The notes below the pieces were generated by a model. It had not been told where the DNA came from and did no database searches. It worked only from the letters and a program-made list of their open reading frames with translations. A stretch of 64,000 nucleotides of DNA from Stentor coeruleus (lineage: Eukaryota > Ciliophora > Heterotrichea > Heterotrichida > Stentoridae): assembly GCA_001970955.1 (NCBI GenBank), contig MPUH01000271.1, forward strand, positions 1 through 64,000, given 5' to 3'. The translations under genes were made by a program, and so were the position numbers. This document shows positions 51,777-62,800 of the stretch, in pieces; positions within the stretch are counted from its first letter, which is position 1; every line of letters starts with the position of its first letter.

Positions 51777-54071
51777 ATGTATTGTTCTCCTAGAACTAAG
51801 AAGAAGCGCATGGGTAGTAGTACGACCAGGTATAAACAGAAACTCCTCACTGATATACCTTTATTAACAACAGAACCCAAAGAGGTTTTCCCATTTATTA
51901 CTTACCCTGATGCTGCTTTTTGCATTTTTTGTAAAAGACCTACAGCTCCATTGATTAAACTACCATCAGGCATTTTTATAAATTTAACTGGGTATGCACA
52001 TGAAATATGCTTGAAAAACAAAGGGTGTTGCGAATGCGGAGTACTCGGACTCTGCTATCGATGCACAGTAAAAGATTGTTCACGTCTAATACATTCGTGG
52101 TGTGCCCAAGCTCTTCATGGGAATGCGAATTTCTGTGACTTGCATTCAAACACTCAGAAAAAAAAAGAATCCTCCAGACTGCCGTTTATAAAGTCAATAT
52201 GCCGCAAAGTGACATCAAGTCCTTTCTGGGAAAAAGACTACAAAGATAAAGATTCAGCTGCTTCACTTTGTAATGGGCATATTTTCTGGTATCTAATCAA
52301 CCTTGAGTATTTCCCCCCAGGATTTGATTTATCAATATTCCCCACTTTCCCACCTTGTAGTTACTTTGACCTTAAATACGATTCCTCAAATGAAAGTACA
52401 AATTTCGTATCATCTCAGCTAGGAAAACTATCTCATGATCTTGAGAAAATCCAAACATCGAATTCTAAGCAAATTGAAGGTTTACTCAAAATCCTTAACA
52501 AAAAAAAGTCTTCTTTTTCAAATCAAAATTATGATTATATAGGAAAATCATTTGACCCAGTTAATGATGAGTATTTAAATCTCATGGAATCTAAATCAAA
52601 ACCTATTGAAGATACTCCAAATTCATTAGCAGGATTAAGAAAACATTTAAATGCACAGAATGTGGATACTGAAGATAAAACTGAAGTACAAGATCTTTGT
52701 GTGGTTTGTGCTGAGGATGATTTTGATGAAATTGTTGTGGTTTGTAAGAAATGTATGATGATTGTACACCCGAAATGTTACAAAACCTTACAAAATGAGG
52801 ATTTTGTTTGTGATGTTTGTATGATGTATTCATTTAATGTTGAAATACCTTGTGTATTGTGCCCAAAAAGAGGTGGGGCATTAAAGCAGACTGTTCATAT
52901 GGTTAAAGATTTGATGTTTCCAAATTATCCGGGTGTTAGGGTTAAAACGAAGAGGGAACAGAAAAGTTTTATTTGGGTTCATGCATTTTGTGCTCTTCAC
53001 ACACCAGGGGTTGCTTTTAGAAACTGTGCTGTTGATTTATCAGGAATAGATACAAGCAAGCTAAATCTTCAATGCGACATCTGTAAATCCAAAGAAGGTG
53101 CATGTCTTCAATGCAGTTTCAATCGTTGTAGTGCCTCATTTCACGCTGAGTGCGGTAAAGACCTATTTGTAAGCACCAAAAGTAACGAGAAAAAAATCTA
53201 CTGTGCTCTTCACAAACCTTTAAAACTACGTAAAATGCTTGAAATGCGGCACAAAAAAGTTTCAGAAGACATCTACAAGTTCTGTAAAGCTATAGAAAAA
53301 TACTTAAACAGAACTAAAACTCCAGCCAAAGTGTTCAAAAGGAAAAAAGTCAACAAAATCCGAAACTCAGTAGGGAAAATATTCAGTCCAGATGAAGACT
53401 TGCTTCTTGAATATCGTATTCAGCAGTTTTTATATCGTTTAAATTTATCTCAAAATAAACCTTTTAGTATAAGTGTGAATTTACAAGCTGCTACAAGAAG
53501 CTCAAGGGTTAGTATTGAACGACCACAATTTTATACAATGATAGTTCCAGCTGTGATAGTTGAAGAAGGGATAACAATTGAAGGTAGAAATTCAGAGGAA
53601 TGCTTTAAAAGGTATCAGGATACACTTTATAGTAAGCTTAAGAATGAGATGCTTTTGTTAGGACTTCGCTTGTGTATTTATCAAGGAAAAGAGCTCCCAC
53701 CAACTAAACATTATACTAGGCATAAGAAAAAACCTATTGAGTATAACCCTTTAGTAAGTTCTGATACTTACTGTATATGCAATCAACCATATTACTACGA
53801 GATCCCTTGGATGACTGAATGGACCCAAGAGCAATGGGAAGAAAAAATAAGAGAAAACGAAATGATTGAGTGCACAAAATGCGAGAAGTGGTACCATCTG
53901 AAGTGCGTTAAGTATGAAGGCAACCTTGATAAAGCACAGCAGGATGAAAACTGGAAATGCGGAATTTGTGATAAAAAGAAACAGGAAAAAGCTAAGTACC
54001 TTGACCAAAAATCGATTATTAGCGATCTTAATCAAGGAGTTGTCACAAGAAGAGGAACGAAAATTCATTAG
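51777..54071 (+). CDS. Multi-PHD-finger chromatin protein
   Basis: 764 aa. Zinc modules in order: a partial ePHD-like cluster (about 40-120: CIFCKRPTAPL, CCECGVLGLC, HSWCAQALH); PHD (about 305-350: LCVVCAEDDFDEIVVVCKKC, HPKC, CDVC) with the following extended PHD (about 360-480: CVLCPKRGGALKQT, WVHAFCALHTPG, CDICKSKEGACLQC, HAECGK); and a C-terminal PHD (about 665-735: YCICNQPYY, MIECTKCEKWYHLKC, WKCGIC). The PHD/zinc-knuckle/ePHD order is that of BRPF/JADE and MLL-type proteins, which read histone tails in acetyl- or methyltransferase complexes. No SET or bromodomain is seen. A nearby in-frame Met (MGSSTTRY) is an alternative start. Confidence 0.9.
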   Translation: MYCSPRTKKKRMGSSTTRYKQKLLTDIPLLTTEPKEVFPFITYPDAAFCIFCKRPTAPLIKLPSGIFINLTGYAHEICLKNKGCCECGVLGLCYRCTVKDCSRLIHSWCAQALHGNANFCDLHSNTQKKKESSRLPFIKSICRKVTSSPFWEKDYKDKDSAASLCNGHIFWYLINLEYFPPGFDLSIFPTFPPCSYFDLKYDSSNESTNFVSSQLGKLSHDLEKIQTSNSKQIEGLLKILNKKKSSFSNQNYDYIGKSFDPVNDEYLNLMESKSKPIEDTPNSLAGLRKHLNAQNVDTEDKTEVQDLCVVCAEDDFDEIVVVCKKCMMIVHPKCYKTLQNEDFVCDVCMMYSFNVEIPCVLCPKRGGALKQTVHMVKDLMFPNYPGVRVKTKREQKSFIWVHAFCALHTPGVAFRNCAVDLSGIDTSKLNLQCDICKSKEGACLQCSFNRCSASFHAECGKDLFVSTKSNEKKIYCALHKPLKLRKMLEMRHKKVSEDIYKFCKAIEKYLNRTKTPAKVFKRKKVNKIRNSVGKIFSPDEDLLLEYRIQQFLYRLNLSQNKPFSISVNLQAATRSSRVSIERPQFYTMIVPAVIVEEGITIEGRNSEECFKRYQDTLYSKLKNEMLLLGLRLCIYQGKELPPTKHYTRHKKKPIEYNPLVSSDTYCICNQPYYYEIPWMTEWTQEQWEEKIRENEMIECTKCEKWYHLKCVKYEGNLDKAQQDENWKCGICDKKKQEKAKYLDQKSIISDLNQGVVTRRGTKIH

Positions 54072-54566
54072 TATAGTAAAGATGAAGCTGATAATTTATA
54101 CTTTGGATTAGTACGTGTTTATACCGGATTCAAGGAAGGGGATATTGAATTTTTTAAGGTTTAAGTGGAGATTTTCATTATCAAAAAAGCTTTTAGGGTA
54201 GATTGAGGGTTTGGCTTAAGCTTTTTTTTTGATGGGTGGAAATGATAGATAATATTTATTAGAAATGATAAGGAAAAGTGCTTTAAATATTGTTTTAGAA
54301 TGTTTAGTTATGTTGAATAAGTGATGGTGGAAGGGCAGGAGGGTGTTTGTTAGGAACTTTTGGGTATAGATTTTATGTTAGATGGAAGTTAGGTTTTGGA
54401 ACTGAATTTTATTGATGTGCTAGGATATGAAGTGGCGCTTTTTTTAGTTGTGTATAAAATTTGACTCTTAGTTACATCTTCCAAACACCTAAACCCCACA
54501 CCTAAAACCTTCTCTCCTATAAACCCATCATAATTTCCTTCTTCTACTCATCTTATCCAACTTCAT
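54072..54566. other. Convergent spacer with very sharp skew switch
   Basis: 54075-54440 is G-rich and C-poor. At about 54450 it flips to C-rich and G-poor up to 54560. No gene seen. Confidence 0.6.
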
Positions 54567-56027
54567 TTACATAATATAACACAAGTCACTTGAACGCAAA
54601 CTTATTTTGTTTTCCTTAATCTTTTGCACTTTTCTCTTACTAATCCCCAATGAATCTTCTTTAAGCTTAGAAAGTATCCTATGTCTATACCCAGGCTTAG
54701 AAATTCCAATATCAATCAAATCTTCAGCAGTAATCTCCCAAGGACTATTCATCAAATTAAGCATCTGGTCAAGTTCATCATATCCATTTTCAGCAAAAAC
54801 TCCATACAATTCCTTCAAATTTAAAGTTTCCAACCATTTATCTAATCCCGGCATGTTTATCATAAACATATTTGATGATACTTCAACAGTACAACATTTA
54901 AAAGGATTCATTATGTTTGAAGTTAAAATCTCTTCTTTTCTATTTAGATCTTCCATTGCTAGCATAAGTCTTTTTCTATATCCTGGTTTTTGAATACCAA
55001 TTTCTTGTAGTGATAGTTCAGTTATAGGCATTTTTGATAATATTTGCATTGATATTTGTTGTAAATCATCGTATCCTGCAGAGATAAGTTGTATATAGCA
55101 TTCTTCAAGACCTTTTTTACTAAGTCAATTGTATAAAGATAATGAGTGGTCAGTTGGACCGAATGAAATAGCTTTTTTCCTTTCGAGGTCGATGTTAGCT
55201 TTTTTGGTGTCGGGTTTAAAGATTAGATTTATATTACTGTGTAAAGACTGGTTTTTTATGGTGTCAACTGAGGCTCGGACTGCTTCGCGGATTTTGCTTT
55301 GGTAGTCTTCAAGTTGTTTTCCTTTGGTTTCAACTGGTTTGCAATCGCTAAAAAAGGAGATATCTGAGTTTGAACAGGATATTATTGGGGATATACACTC
55401 AATAGATGATTTCTGAGGAATCTCAGAAGGTTCTGGACTTGGCATACTCAATGAATTCCTCGACAACATCATAACAACTTCATCACTCCTCGCAACATCC
55501 TTCGGAGTCTTCCCATGCTTATCCTTCAATTCAGTATTAGCATTATATCGCAAAAGTAATTGTATAACATTAACATAAGAGTGATCACAAGCATAATGTA
55601 ATGGGGTCTTATTAAAAAGACTATTTTGCAAATTTGGATTTGCTTTATTTATTAAAAGAAGATGAACCATATTTTCATCACCTTTAAAGCAAGCTAGATG
55701 TAATGCTGTTTCTCCATCTTTTTGTTGAATGTTTGGGTCTGCACCGTATTTAAATAAAAGACTTGCTATTGTTAATTTACGATTTTCTGCAGCTTGATGT
55801 AAGGCTGTATCTCCCATACGAGTTCTGATATTTGGGTTTGCTCCAGATTGTAAAAGGTATTCTGTAGTGTTTATATGGCCACATATAACTGAACTGTATA
55901 AACATGTCCAACCTAGTTTGAGATCAGTTTTATTAAGACCTTGAGGGTATTTTATTAAAGCTTCAATTAATAAGTCTAAGTTTCCAAGTCTACATGCACT
56001 TTGTATCTCATCTTTTTTATCTTCCAT
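54567..56027 (-). CDS. Ankyrin-repeat plus double-SAM protein containing one in-frame TGA
   Basis: 486 aa if TGA at 55125-55127 is read through. There are about five ankyrin repeats (residues 1-190: GDTALHQAAENRKL, GETALHLACFKGDENM, KTPLHYACDHSYVN), then a Ser-rich linker. SAM1 (about 300-365) starts at the TGA (LYN-TGA-LSKKGLEECY...SAGYDDL) and SAM2 (about 380-450) reads KWLETLNLKELYGVFAENGY. The frame is the same on both sides of the TGA. Without readthrough there would be a 300-aa ankyrin protein and a separate SAM protein missing the start of its first domain. ANK-SAM proteins are scaffolds, several of them ciliary. Confidence 0.75.
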
Positions 56028-56302
56028 TACTAAATTATTTAATAGTCTAATGGATTTTTGAATGTGTATTATAGATTTTTTATATAAACGATTTTATTTA
56101 TCATCTTATAAGACTGGGGTATATAAAAAGTGTATTTTTCTCATGATTTTCTTAGTTTTTATTTTTTATTTTCATTATCATCATATTTTTTTACCTCAAA
56201 TCTTCTTAAACCATCTCATCTATTCTATCTAGCACTTTCTCCCAAAATCCCAATTTAAACAACAAAAAAATTCACAATTTTTCTCTTCTAATAATGATAT
56301 AA

Positions 56303-57688
56303 ATGATAAAATCGCTTCTTCGTAGACTTCAAAGCACCTGCCAAGCCTCAGAACTAAGTACTTTCTCACACATAAGCCTCAAGCTTAACGAATCCATCTG
56401 GATCCGTGGGCGGGTTCACAAAACCCGAGTCAAAGGCAATATTGGTTTCCTAATCCTTCGTAACCAGCTCTCAACAGTCCAATGCTGTCTTTTCAAAAGC
56501 GATTCTCTTCCAAAATCATCTTTAAAATACATTGAATCCCTTCCAAATGAAAGTATAATCGATATATACGGTAAAGTGACAAAATCTGAAAAACCAACAT
56601 CATGTAGTATATCAGACTATGAAATCCAAGTACAAAAATATTCTCTTGTATCCCGTTCACAAGAAATGCTTCCTTTTTCATATGAAGAAGGTTTAATTGC
56701 TGATAGAGTTCAATTAAAAACCCGTCTAGATTCTCGAGTTATGGATCTTCGCCTTCCAGTAAATTTTACTATATTTCAATTAACAAGTATTCTTTGTGAT
56801 TATTTTCGTAGATCTTTACTTGATAGAAATTTTATTGAAATCCATAGTCCTAAAATAATAGAAGGAGTTTCTGAAGGAGGTAGTGAAGTTTTTATTACAG
56901 ATTATTTTGGTAGGAAAGCATGTCTTGCACAAAGTCCTCAGCTTTATAAGCAAATGGCTATACTTGGAGATTTAGATAAAGTTTTTGAAATAGGTCCTGT
57001 TTTTAGAGCTGAGAATTCAAATACTCATAGACATTTGTGTGAATTTACAGGATTGGATATTGAAATGACACTTGTGTATGATTATTTAGAAGTTGTAAAA
57101 CTGGTATATAAGATGTTTGTTAAAATATTTACAGCTTTTGATGAAAAAAAAGAACTTGAAGTTGTTTATAAGCATTTTGGTGTAGAAAAAATCAGTTTTA
57201 AGGAAGATTTGGTGATGTTTACGTTTGAAGAAGCTTGTAGTTTGCTTAGAGAAGAAGGTTTTACCCAAGAGGTTTTACATGATATATCGCAAGAAAATGA
57301 AAAATCACTTGGGAAGATTGTGAAAAGAAAATTCAACACAGATTTTTATGTTGTCCATAGGTATCCAACAATGGTCAGACCATTTTATACTAAGCCATGT
57401 GAAGATAATATGGATTTTTCATGCTCTTTTGACTTTTTTTTAAGAGGAGAAGAGATAGCTTCAGGTTCACAAAGGATACATGATTATGAAGAACTGAAAA
57501 AAAATGCATTACAAAGATCAGTTAATATTGATAGTATACAAAGCTATCTTGATTGTTTTAAATATGGAGCTTATCCTCATGGAGGATGTGGACTTGGTCT
57601 TGAAAGGGTTATTATGCTTTATTTAGGGATACCTAATATTAGATATGCAAGTATGTTTCCTAGAGACCCAAAAAGATTGAACCCATAA
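56303..57688 (+). CDS. Aspartyl-tRNA synthetase, eukaryotic/archaeal type
   Basis: 461 aa. The OB-fold anticodon domain (about 30-120: WIRGRVHKTRVKGNIGFLIL) is followed by the class II catalytic core. Motif 1 region is NFIEIHSPKI, then GGSEVF and AQSPQLYKQM, motif 2 FRAENSNTHRHLCEF, and motif 3 HGGCGLGLERVIM. It ends YASMFPRDPKRLNP as AspRS does. It charges tRNA-Asp. The N-terminus MIKSLLRRLQSTCQ is short, basic and hydrophobic like a mitochondrial presequence, so this may be an organellar or dual-targeted copy of the cytosolic-type enzyme. Confidence 0.93.
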   Translation: MIKSLLRRLQSTCQASELSTFSHISLKLNESIWIRGRVHKTRVKGNIGFLILRNQLSTVQCCLFKSDSLPKSSLKYIESLPNESIIDIYGKVTKSEKPTSCSISDYEIQVQKYSLVSRSQEMLPFSYEEGLIADRVQLKTRLDSRVMDLRLPVNFTIFQLTSILCDYFRRSLLDRNFIEIHSPKIIEGVSEGGSEVFITDYFGRKACLAQSPQLYKQMAILGDLDKVFEIGPVFRAENSNTHRHLCEFTGLDIEMTLVYDYLEVVKLVYKMFVKIFTAFDEKKELEVVYKHFGVEKISFKEDLVMFTFEEACSLLREEGFTQEVLHDISQENEKSLGKIVKRKFNTDFYVVHRYPTMVRPFYTKPCEDNMDFSCSFDFFLRGEEIASGSQRIHDYEELKKNALQRSVNIDSIQSYLDCFKYGAYPHGGCGLGLERVIMLYLGIPNIRYASMFPRDPKRLNP

Positions 57689-57900
57689 GTGATAATTAGA
57701 ATTAGTATATTTTTTATAGGGTTTATTTGGGAAAGAGGCAAATTTATTGTTTGTATGGGATGATTTTAGGATTTTTTTGAAGATTTTGATTTTTATAAAT
57801 GGAATAATTTTTAGTGAAAATGATAAAAGTGCTACTTTTTTGATAATAAAATGTGTACTTAGGATAATATTATGGGTTAGATTTTTATTACTACTTTAAA

Positions 57901-58650
57901 TCAAAAAAGTTTTTGGAAAGCTTCAGTAGCATTTTCTATATCTTGTATAAGCTCTAAAATATCTTCAACTTCCTCTTCTATTGGTGGATCAGACATGGCA
58001 ATAACCTACATAACCAATACACTAGCAACAAGATAATCCATATCTGAAGCAATTTTTTTACATTTTTCCATTATCTCAGCAGGATCCCCAACCTCCCCTT
58101 CAACAACTTTCTGAGCATCTTTCTCCCAATCAACAACAGTTTTCCATATAACAATTTTAGCTTTTATAAATACTTCTTCATCACAATTTTTATTTAAATC
58201 CTCATATATATTCTCTAAAAATCCTTTTTGTCTAAGCAAAAAATCAGCTAATGAGCTTTTAGTCGCACATTGAGAATTAATATTTGAAATATAACTCATA
58301 ATATCAATCATATCTTGCATTAAACCACTTTCATTATATTTTTCATTAAGTTTTTCTATAAAAATCCTAATTTTTTCAGTGAGGATTTTAAGCCCATCTT
58401 GAGTTTGTTTTAAAGTGTTTGGCATTGATTTAACTGCTAATTGTTTAACTGCGAGAACATATTGTATATAATTTTTTAAAAAAGTCTCGCATTGGGATGA
58501 GATTATTTCTTCGTCTTGATTCCTAAGAAATTCAAGATAAAATGTTTGAAATTCTTCTTGGAAAAGTCTAATATCATAAGATATTGGCTCGCTAAGGTCG
58601 AAATTTATCGCGGTTTGAAGTTGATTGCTTAGGTTTTTTAAAGCTTCCAT
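57901..58650 (-). CDS. Unknown all-helical protein, 244 aa
   Basis: Two exons (58650-58021, 58005-57901). Almost entirely alpha-helical: heptads LSNQLQTAINF, FEEEFQTFYLEFL-like, IRIFIEKLNEKYN, IMEKCKKIASDMDYLVASV, and after the intron an acidic helix EEEVEDILELIQDIENATEA. No family recognised. The frame ends TGA at 57901-57903, with TAA seven codons further (57877-57879). Without the intron the last 34 residues would be missed. Confidence 0.7.
58006..58020 (-). other. 15-nt intron of the all-helical unknown gene
   Basis: Sense strand GTATTGGTTATGTAG, phase 0. It joins DYLVASVIAMSDPPIEEE. Confidence 0.85.
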
Positions 58651-59833
58651 TTTTATAAGGGAAAATTTTTAAGGAAATAAGATAGGATTATGTATGAAAA
58701 TTAGATGGATTTTATAAGTAATGATAAGGTTTAGGTTGATGAGTAGTTTTAGAATTCTTAAGAGGAATTTGAAAATAAAAATGAAAATTTGTTGGGTAGG
58801 AGGTTTTTTTGTAAATTTTATATGTGAATAATTAGTGTGTATGATAATTATAGTGATTTAGTAGATGGTTTAGGCTTTTGAGATGTTTATTAATGTTGAT
58901 TTGATTTAGTAATAAAGTAAGAATTGTTTAGAGTTTTTATCTTAGCTTAGATATTTTGATTATATTAAAAATGCAGAAGTTAGATAAAATGCTATCTTTT
59001 TATTTATTTAAGATATTAAGATAAGTTATTTTCTTACAGCTGATTCGAGTACTGACTTAGCAGTGATTTATTTTAATTTACAAAAAAATATTTTTTTCAT
59101 CACTAGCTAGCAATAACCAGGCCATATGATAATTTTATAAATTAAACCCAGAGTTCAACTAAATTTATTTGTATCACTTATTACTTCTTATATATTTCAA
59201 CTTTTACCATTATATAATTTACTTTTTATATTACATCATGAGCCTACCAACAAAAATATTTCTTAGCAAATATTCCTGTTCTAATTATAAATATCTTTAA
59301 GAATATCTGATAAAAATATTTACTTCTAGTATAAGCGAAACACTTAAACACCTTATGAAAAAATTAAAAATTTTACCAAAATAAGCATTTCTTCACCGTA
59401 TATAAAAAACTTATCATCCCTCAGTAAATAAAAAACTTGATTACAAAAAAAACAGTACAAGTCCTATCATGTTATACTAAAAATGTACAAATGTAATCTA
59501 ATAATATCAAGTCAAATAATAAAATTGTATTCACTACAAAGTATATGCTATCTGAATATAATTGCCTTATTACTTACTCAAAAAACTTAACAAATATCAA
59601 TTTTTTTTCTATCCTCACCTTATCCTAACCCAAAAAAAAAAAGTATAAAACTTATACTTTTCTAGAATCCAACCAATTTCCCACCATAAAATCCAATCCA
59701 AAACTTAAACCTGAACTTTATATATAAAATCAGCTCTTATTATAACATTAAAAAATATTTTCCCCTAAAAATTCAATTTTCTCTCCTAGTTGTTATATTT
59801 ACTACCTAAAACTCCATAGCAAAAATATAGAAA
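58651..59833. other. Divergent spacer with composition switch
   Basis: 58660-58960 G-containing and C-poor, 59100-59500 plain AT-rich, 59600-59830 C-rich and G-poor. No coding region seen. Confidence 0.6.
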
Positions 59834-62800
59834 ATGGTTTCTGTGCTAATAGCTTTACTTGTCGCTTCGTCCTCTGCTCAGGTAGAGACAAGCTCAAATT
59901 ATCAGGCAATAGCCTCATTACCATTTTCAGGAGTGTCTGCGCTTTACAATTCTTCAACTCAAACGTTTTATTTTTTATCAGGGAAATTAAACTATCAAAA
60001 CTATCTTTCTGGTATGCAAACCATATACTATGACTCAACATATGATTCTTGGAGATATTTCCCTATGGGTTATTTGAGTTATCCTCAAGATCGATCTTTA
60101 TATGGATCTTTCTTTGATCAGAATAGAAATTATTTTATTTTTGGTGGAATCGGCCCTGGGGGGATTTATCAAGACATGTGGTGCTATGATTTAGTAATTG
60201 GAGGGTGGAGTCAGATCCAGACCAATAATATCATTCCAAGAAGGTATTATTTTGCTTCAACAAGTTTCACACTAAAAAACAAACAATACTTCGCGGTTCT
60301 TGGGGGTATTGGATATGGAAAAAGCACTTATTTAGACGACTTTTATTTGTAAACCCTATTTAGATATGATATTCAAAGCAATTGGTGGATATACAAAGGA
60401 ACATTTTCTGAATGTACTGGAAATACTTTAAAAAGTGCAAGTTTAGCTTTTAGTGGTGGGAACTTGTATTTATTTTCAGGAGAGTCTATAAATTATATGA
60501 ATAGTGACATATTTGGAGGATTATGTAGTTTTGATCTTACAACCAATTCAACATCAACAAAATGGGTGAATATTCAGATTAGTTTTAAGCTCAATGCTAC
60601 TTATGGTGCTGGTATTGCATATAATAATTTCCTTTATTACATTTATGGAGGTTCTTTCAATGTTAATGATTTCATACCTTCAAATATTTTAAGATTAGAC
60701 CTTAGCAATAGTGCTGAGGGTTGGCAAGGTTATTCGATTTCAGGTTGTGATTTAGATTCTTCAACAAGCAATTTCGGGTATTATCTTGATAATTCTAATT
60801 TCTATGTTGTAGGTGGTAATATACAAGGAGAGTATACAAATGCGATATTAAACATATCCTTATCATCCAATAAATGTACAACAATTTATCCTTATCAACT
60901 CTACCCATCAGCTCGTAATGGAGCATCATTTGTTTATAGTCAAGGGAGTCTTTATTTATTCGGAGGTAAGGATCGTGGAACATATTTCAATGATATGTGG
61001 TCTTATAATCTAATGACCTTAGCATGGAATATTGTTTCAGCTAAAGGAAGTGTCCCTTCTCCAAGATCTGGCCATTCAGCTTCGAGTCAAGGTAAATATA
61101 TGATGATAATAGGTGGGGAAAGTTATAATTCCATTTATTATGGCGACATGTTTTTATTTGACTTTAGTAATTTTACTTGGATTGAAATTTTACCTTTAGG
61201 GCTAAATGCGATCCCTTTTGCAATTTCAGACTCTTGTGCAATGCTTGACTTACCATATTTCTATTTTGTTGGAGGAAGAAAACCTAATGACTTGACATAT
61301 TCTTTATGGAGATTCGACTTTTCATCGTTTGATTATGAAAGACTTTACTTAAGAAATGATAATGATACACCAATATTCCAGCATGGGTGCTCTTTGCAGA
61401 AAAATGGTAATGATGTTGAGATTTATACTATATGGGGATTTGAAAATTTCAATGATATCCCTTATTGCGCAGTTAGGAAATTCAATGTTTCAAATTCTTA
61501 TCCGAAGCCGATAACCATTGTAGAATCTACCAAAAAAATAAGATGCCGAGCAGCTGCAGCTTATAAAATGATAGAAAACACCATATTAATTGCTGGGGGT
61601 CAAAATTTTGGTGTAGGTGCTTTTAATGATGTTTGGAAAATCAACATTGACCCATACTCAGAAACTTATTTAGGTACTTTACCATTCGCAACATTTTACT
61701 CAGCATCTATTTTCTTAAACGACACTTTTTCTTTATTTTCTGGGTATTCAATGTTTGGTTTATCAGACAGTGGGCCTTCATCAGATATATTCCAACAAGT
61801 CAAACTAGAAAATATAACTGAAATAAGTGATTATTGTGGACCTGGAATGATAAGAGTATCAGGTATTTGTGAATTATGCTCTACAGGATATTATGCTGAA
61901 GAAACTGATACTGATTGTATTCCATGTCCTGCAGGAACTTTTAATTCATTAACTGGAGCATCACATATTTCACAATGTATACCTTGCTCTGAAGGATATT
62001 ATTCAGCTAAGGAAGGAGCATCAAGTTGTATGTTATGTGATAGTGACAATTACTGTTTTATTGGAAGTTCAATGCAAGGACCTCCAAAAAATTATCTTGA
62101 TAATTACAAACTAAGTGAACAGCCTGAGATTTATACCCCTCCATCAATTGATTTTGCAATATATATTCTTTATCTTGTAGCTTTGATCTTTATTGGCTTG
62201 TTTATATTTTTTTTCTTTAAAAGTTACCGTCTGAAGATATTCATGAAAACTTTTGATATATTTGAAGGTAGCCATTACCCTGATTTAGCTTATGATTATA
62301 AGAATGATACAGAAAAGCAAAAGTCTATAGAAGATTTTATAAATAATCCAGAAAATCAAGAATTTCGTGATATAGATGTTCAAGCACATATGAATAGTTT
62401 CAATATGGATACGAGGGAGTTTGAAGATCAGAATTTTAACCAAAAGTTCATGGATTGGAAAAATGAAAAAATTGAAGAAAACAAAAGGGCTTATGGCGGT
62501 TTATGTACAGGAATTGTTGCTATTGTTATTATTTTTATGATTATTTATAGTTTGATTATATATTCAGTTGTGAATATCCAGGAAACTAAGTCTTTAGTTC
62601 CTATAGCTAGTTTATTGAAACAGGAAAATTTCGATAATCAGGATTTGAGTTTAAGATTGATCTTCAATTCATTTAGAGGAAACTGTTCTTTAAATAATTT
62701 AGATTTGACTTATTCTAGCAAAAATCTCAAAGTTACAAAAGAACCTGCAGTCAATGAAAATGGTGAATGCTCATTCTACCTATCACTCAAAGCTAAAAAA

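Noticed and set aside
54607-54993. 128-codon + strand frame opposite the SAM domains
   Set aside because: The - strand encodes two recognisable SAM domains; this frame has no recognisable feature.
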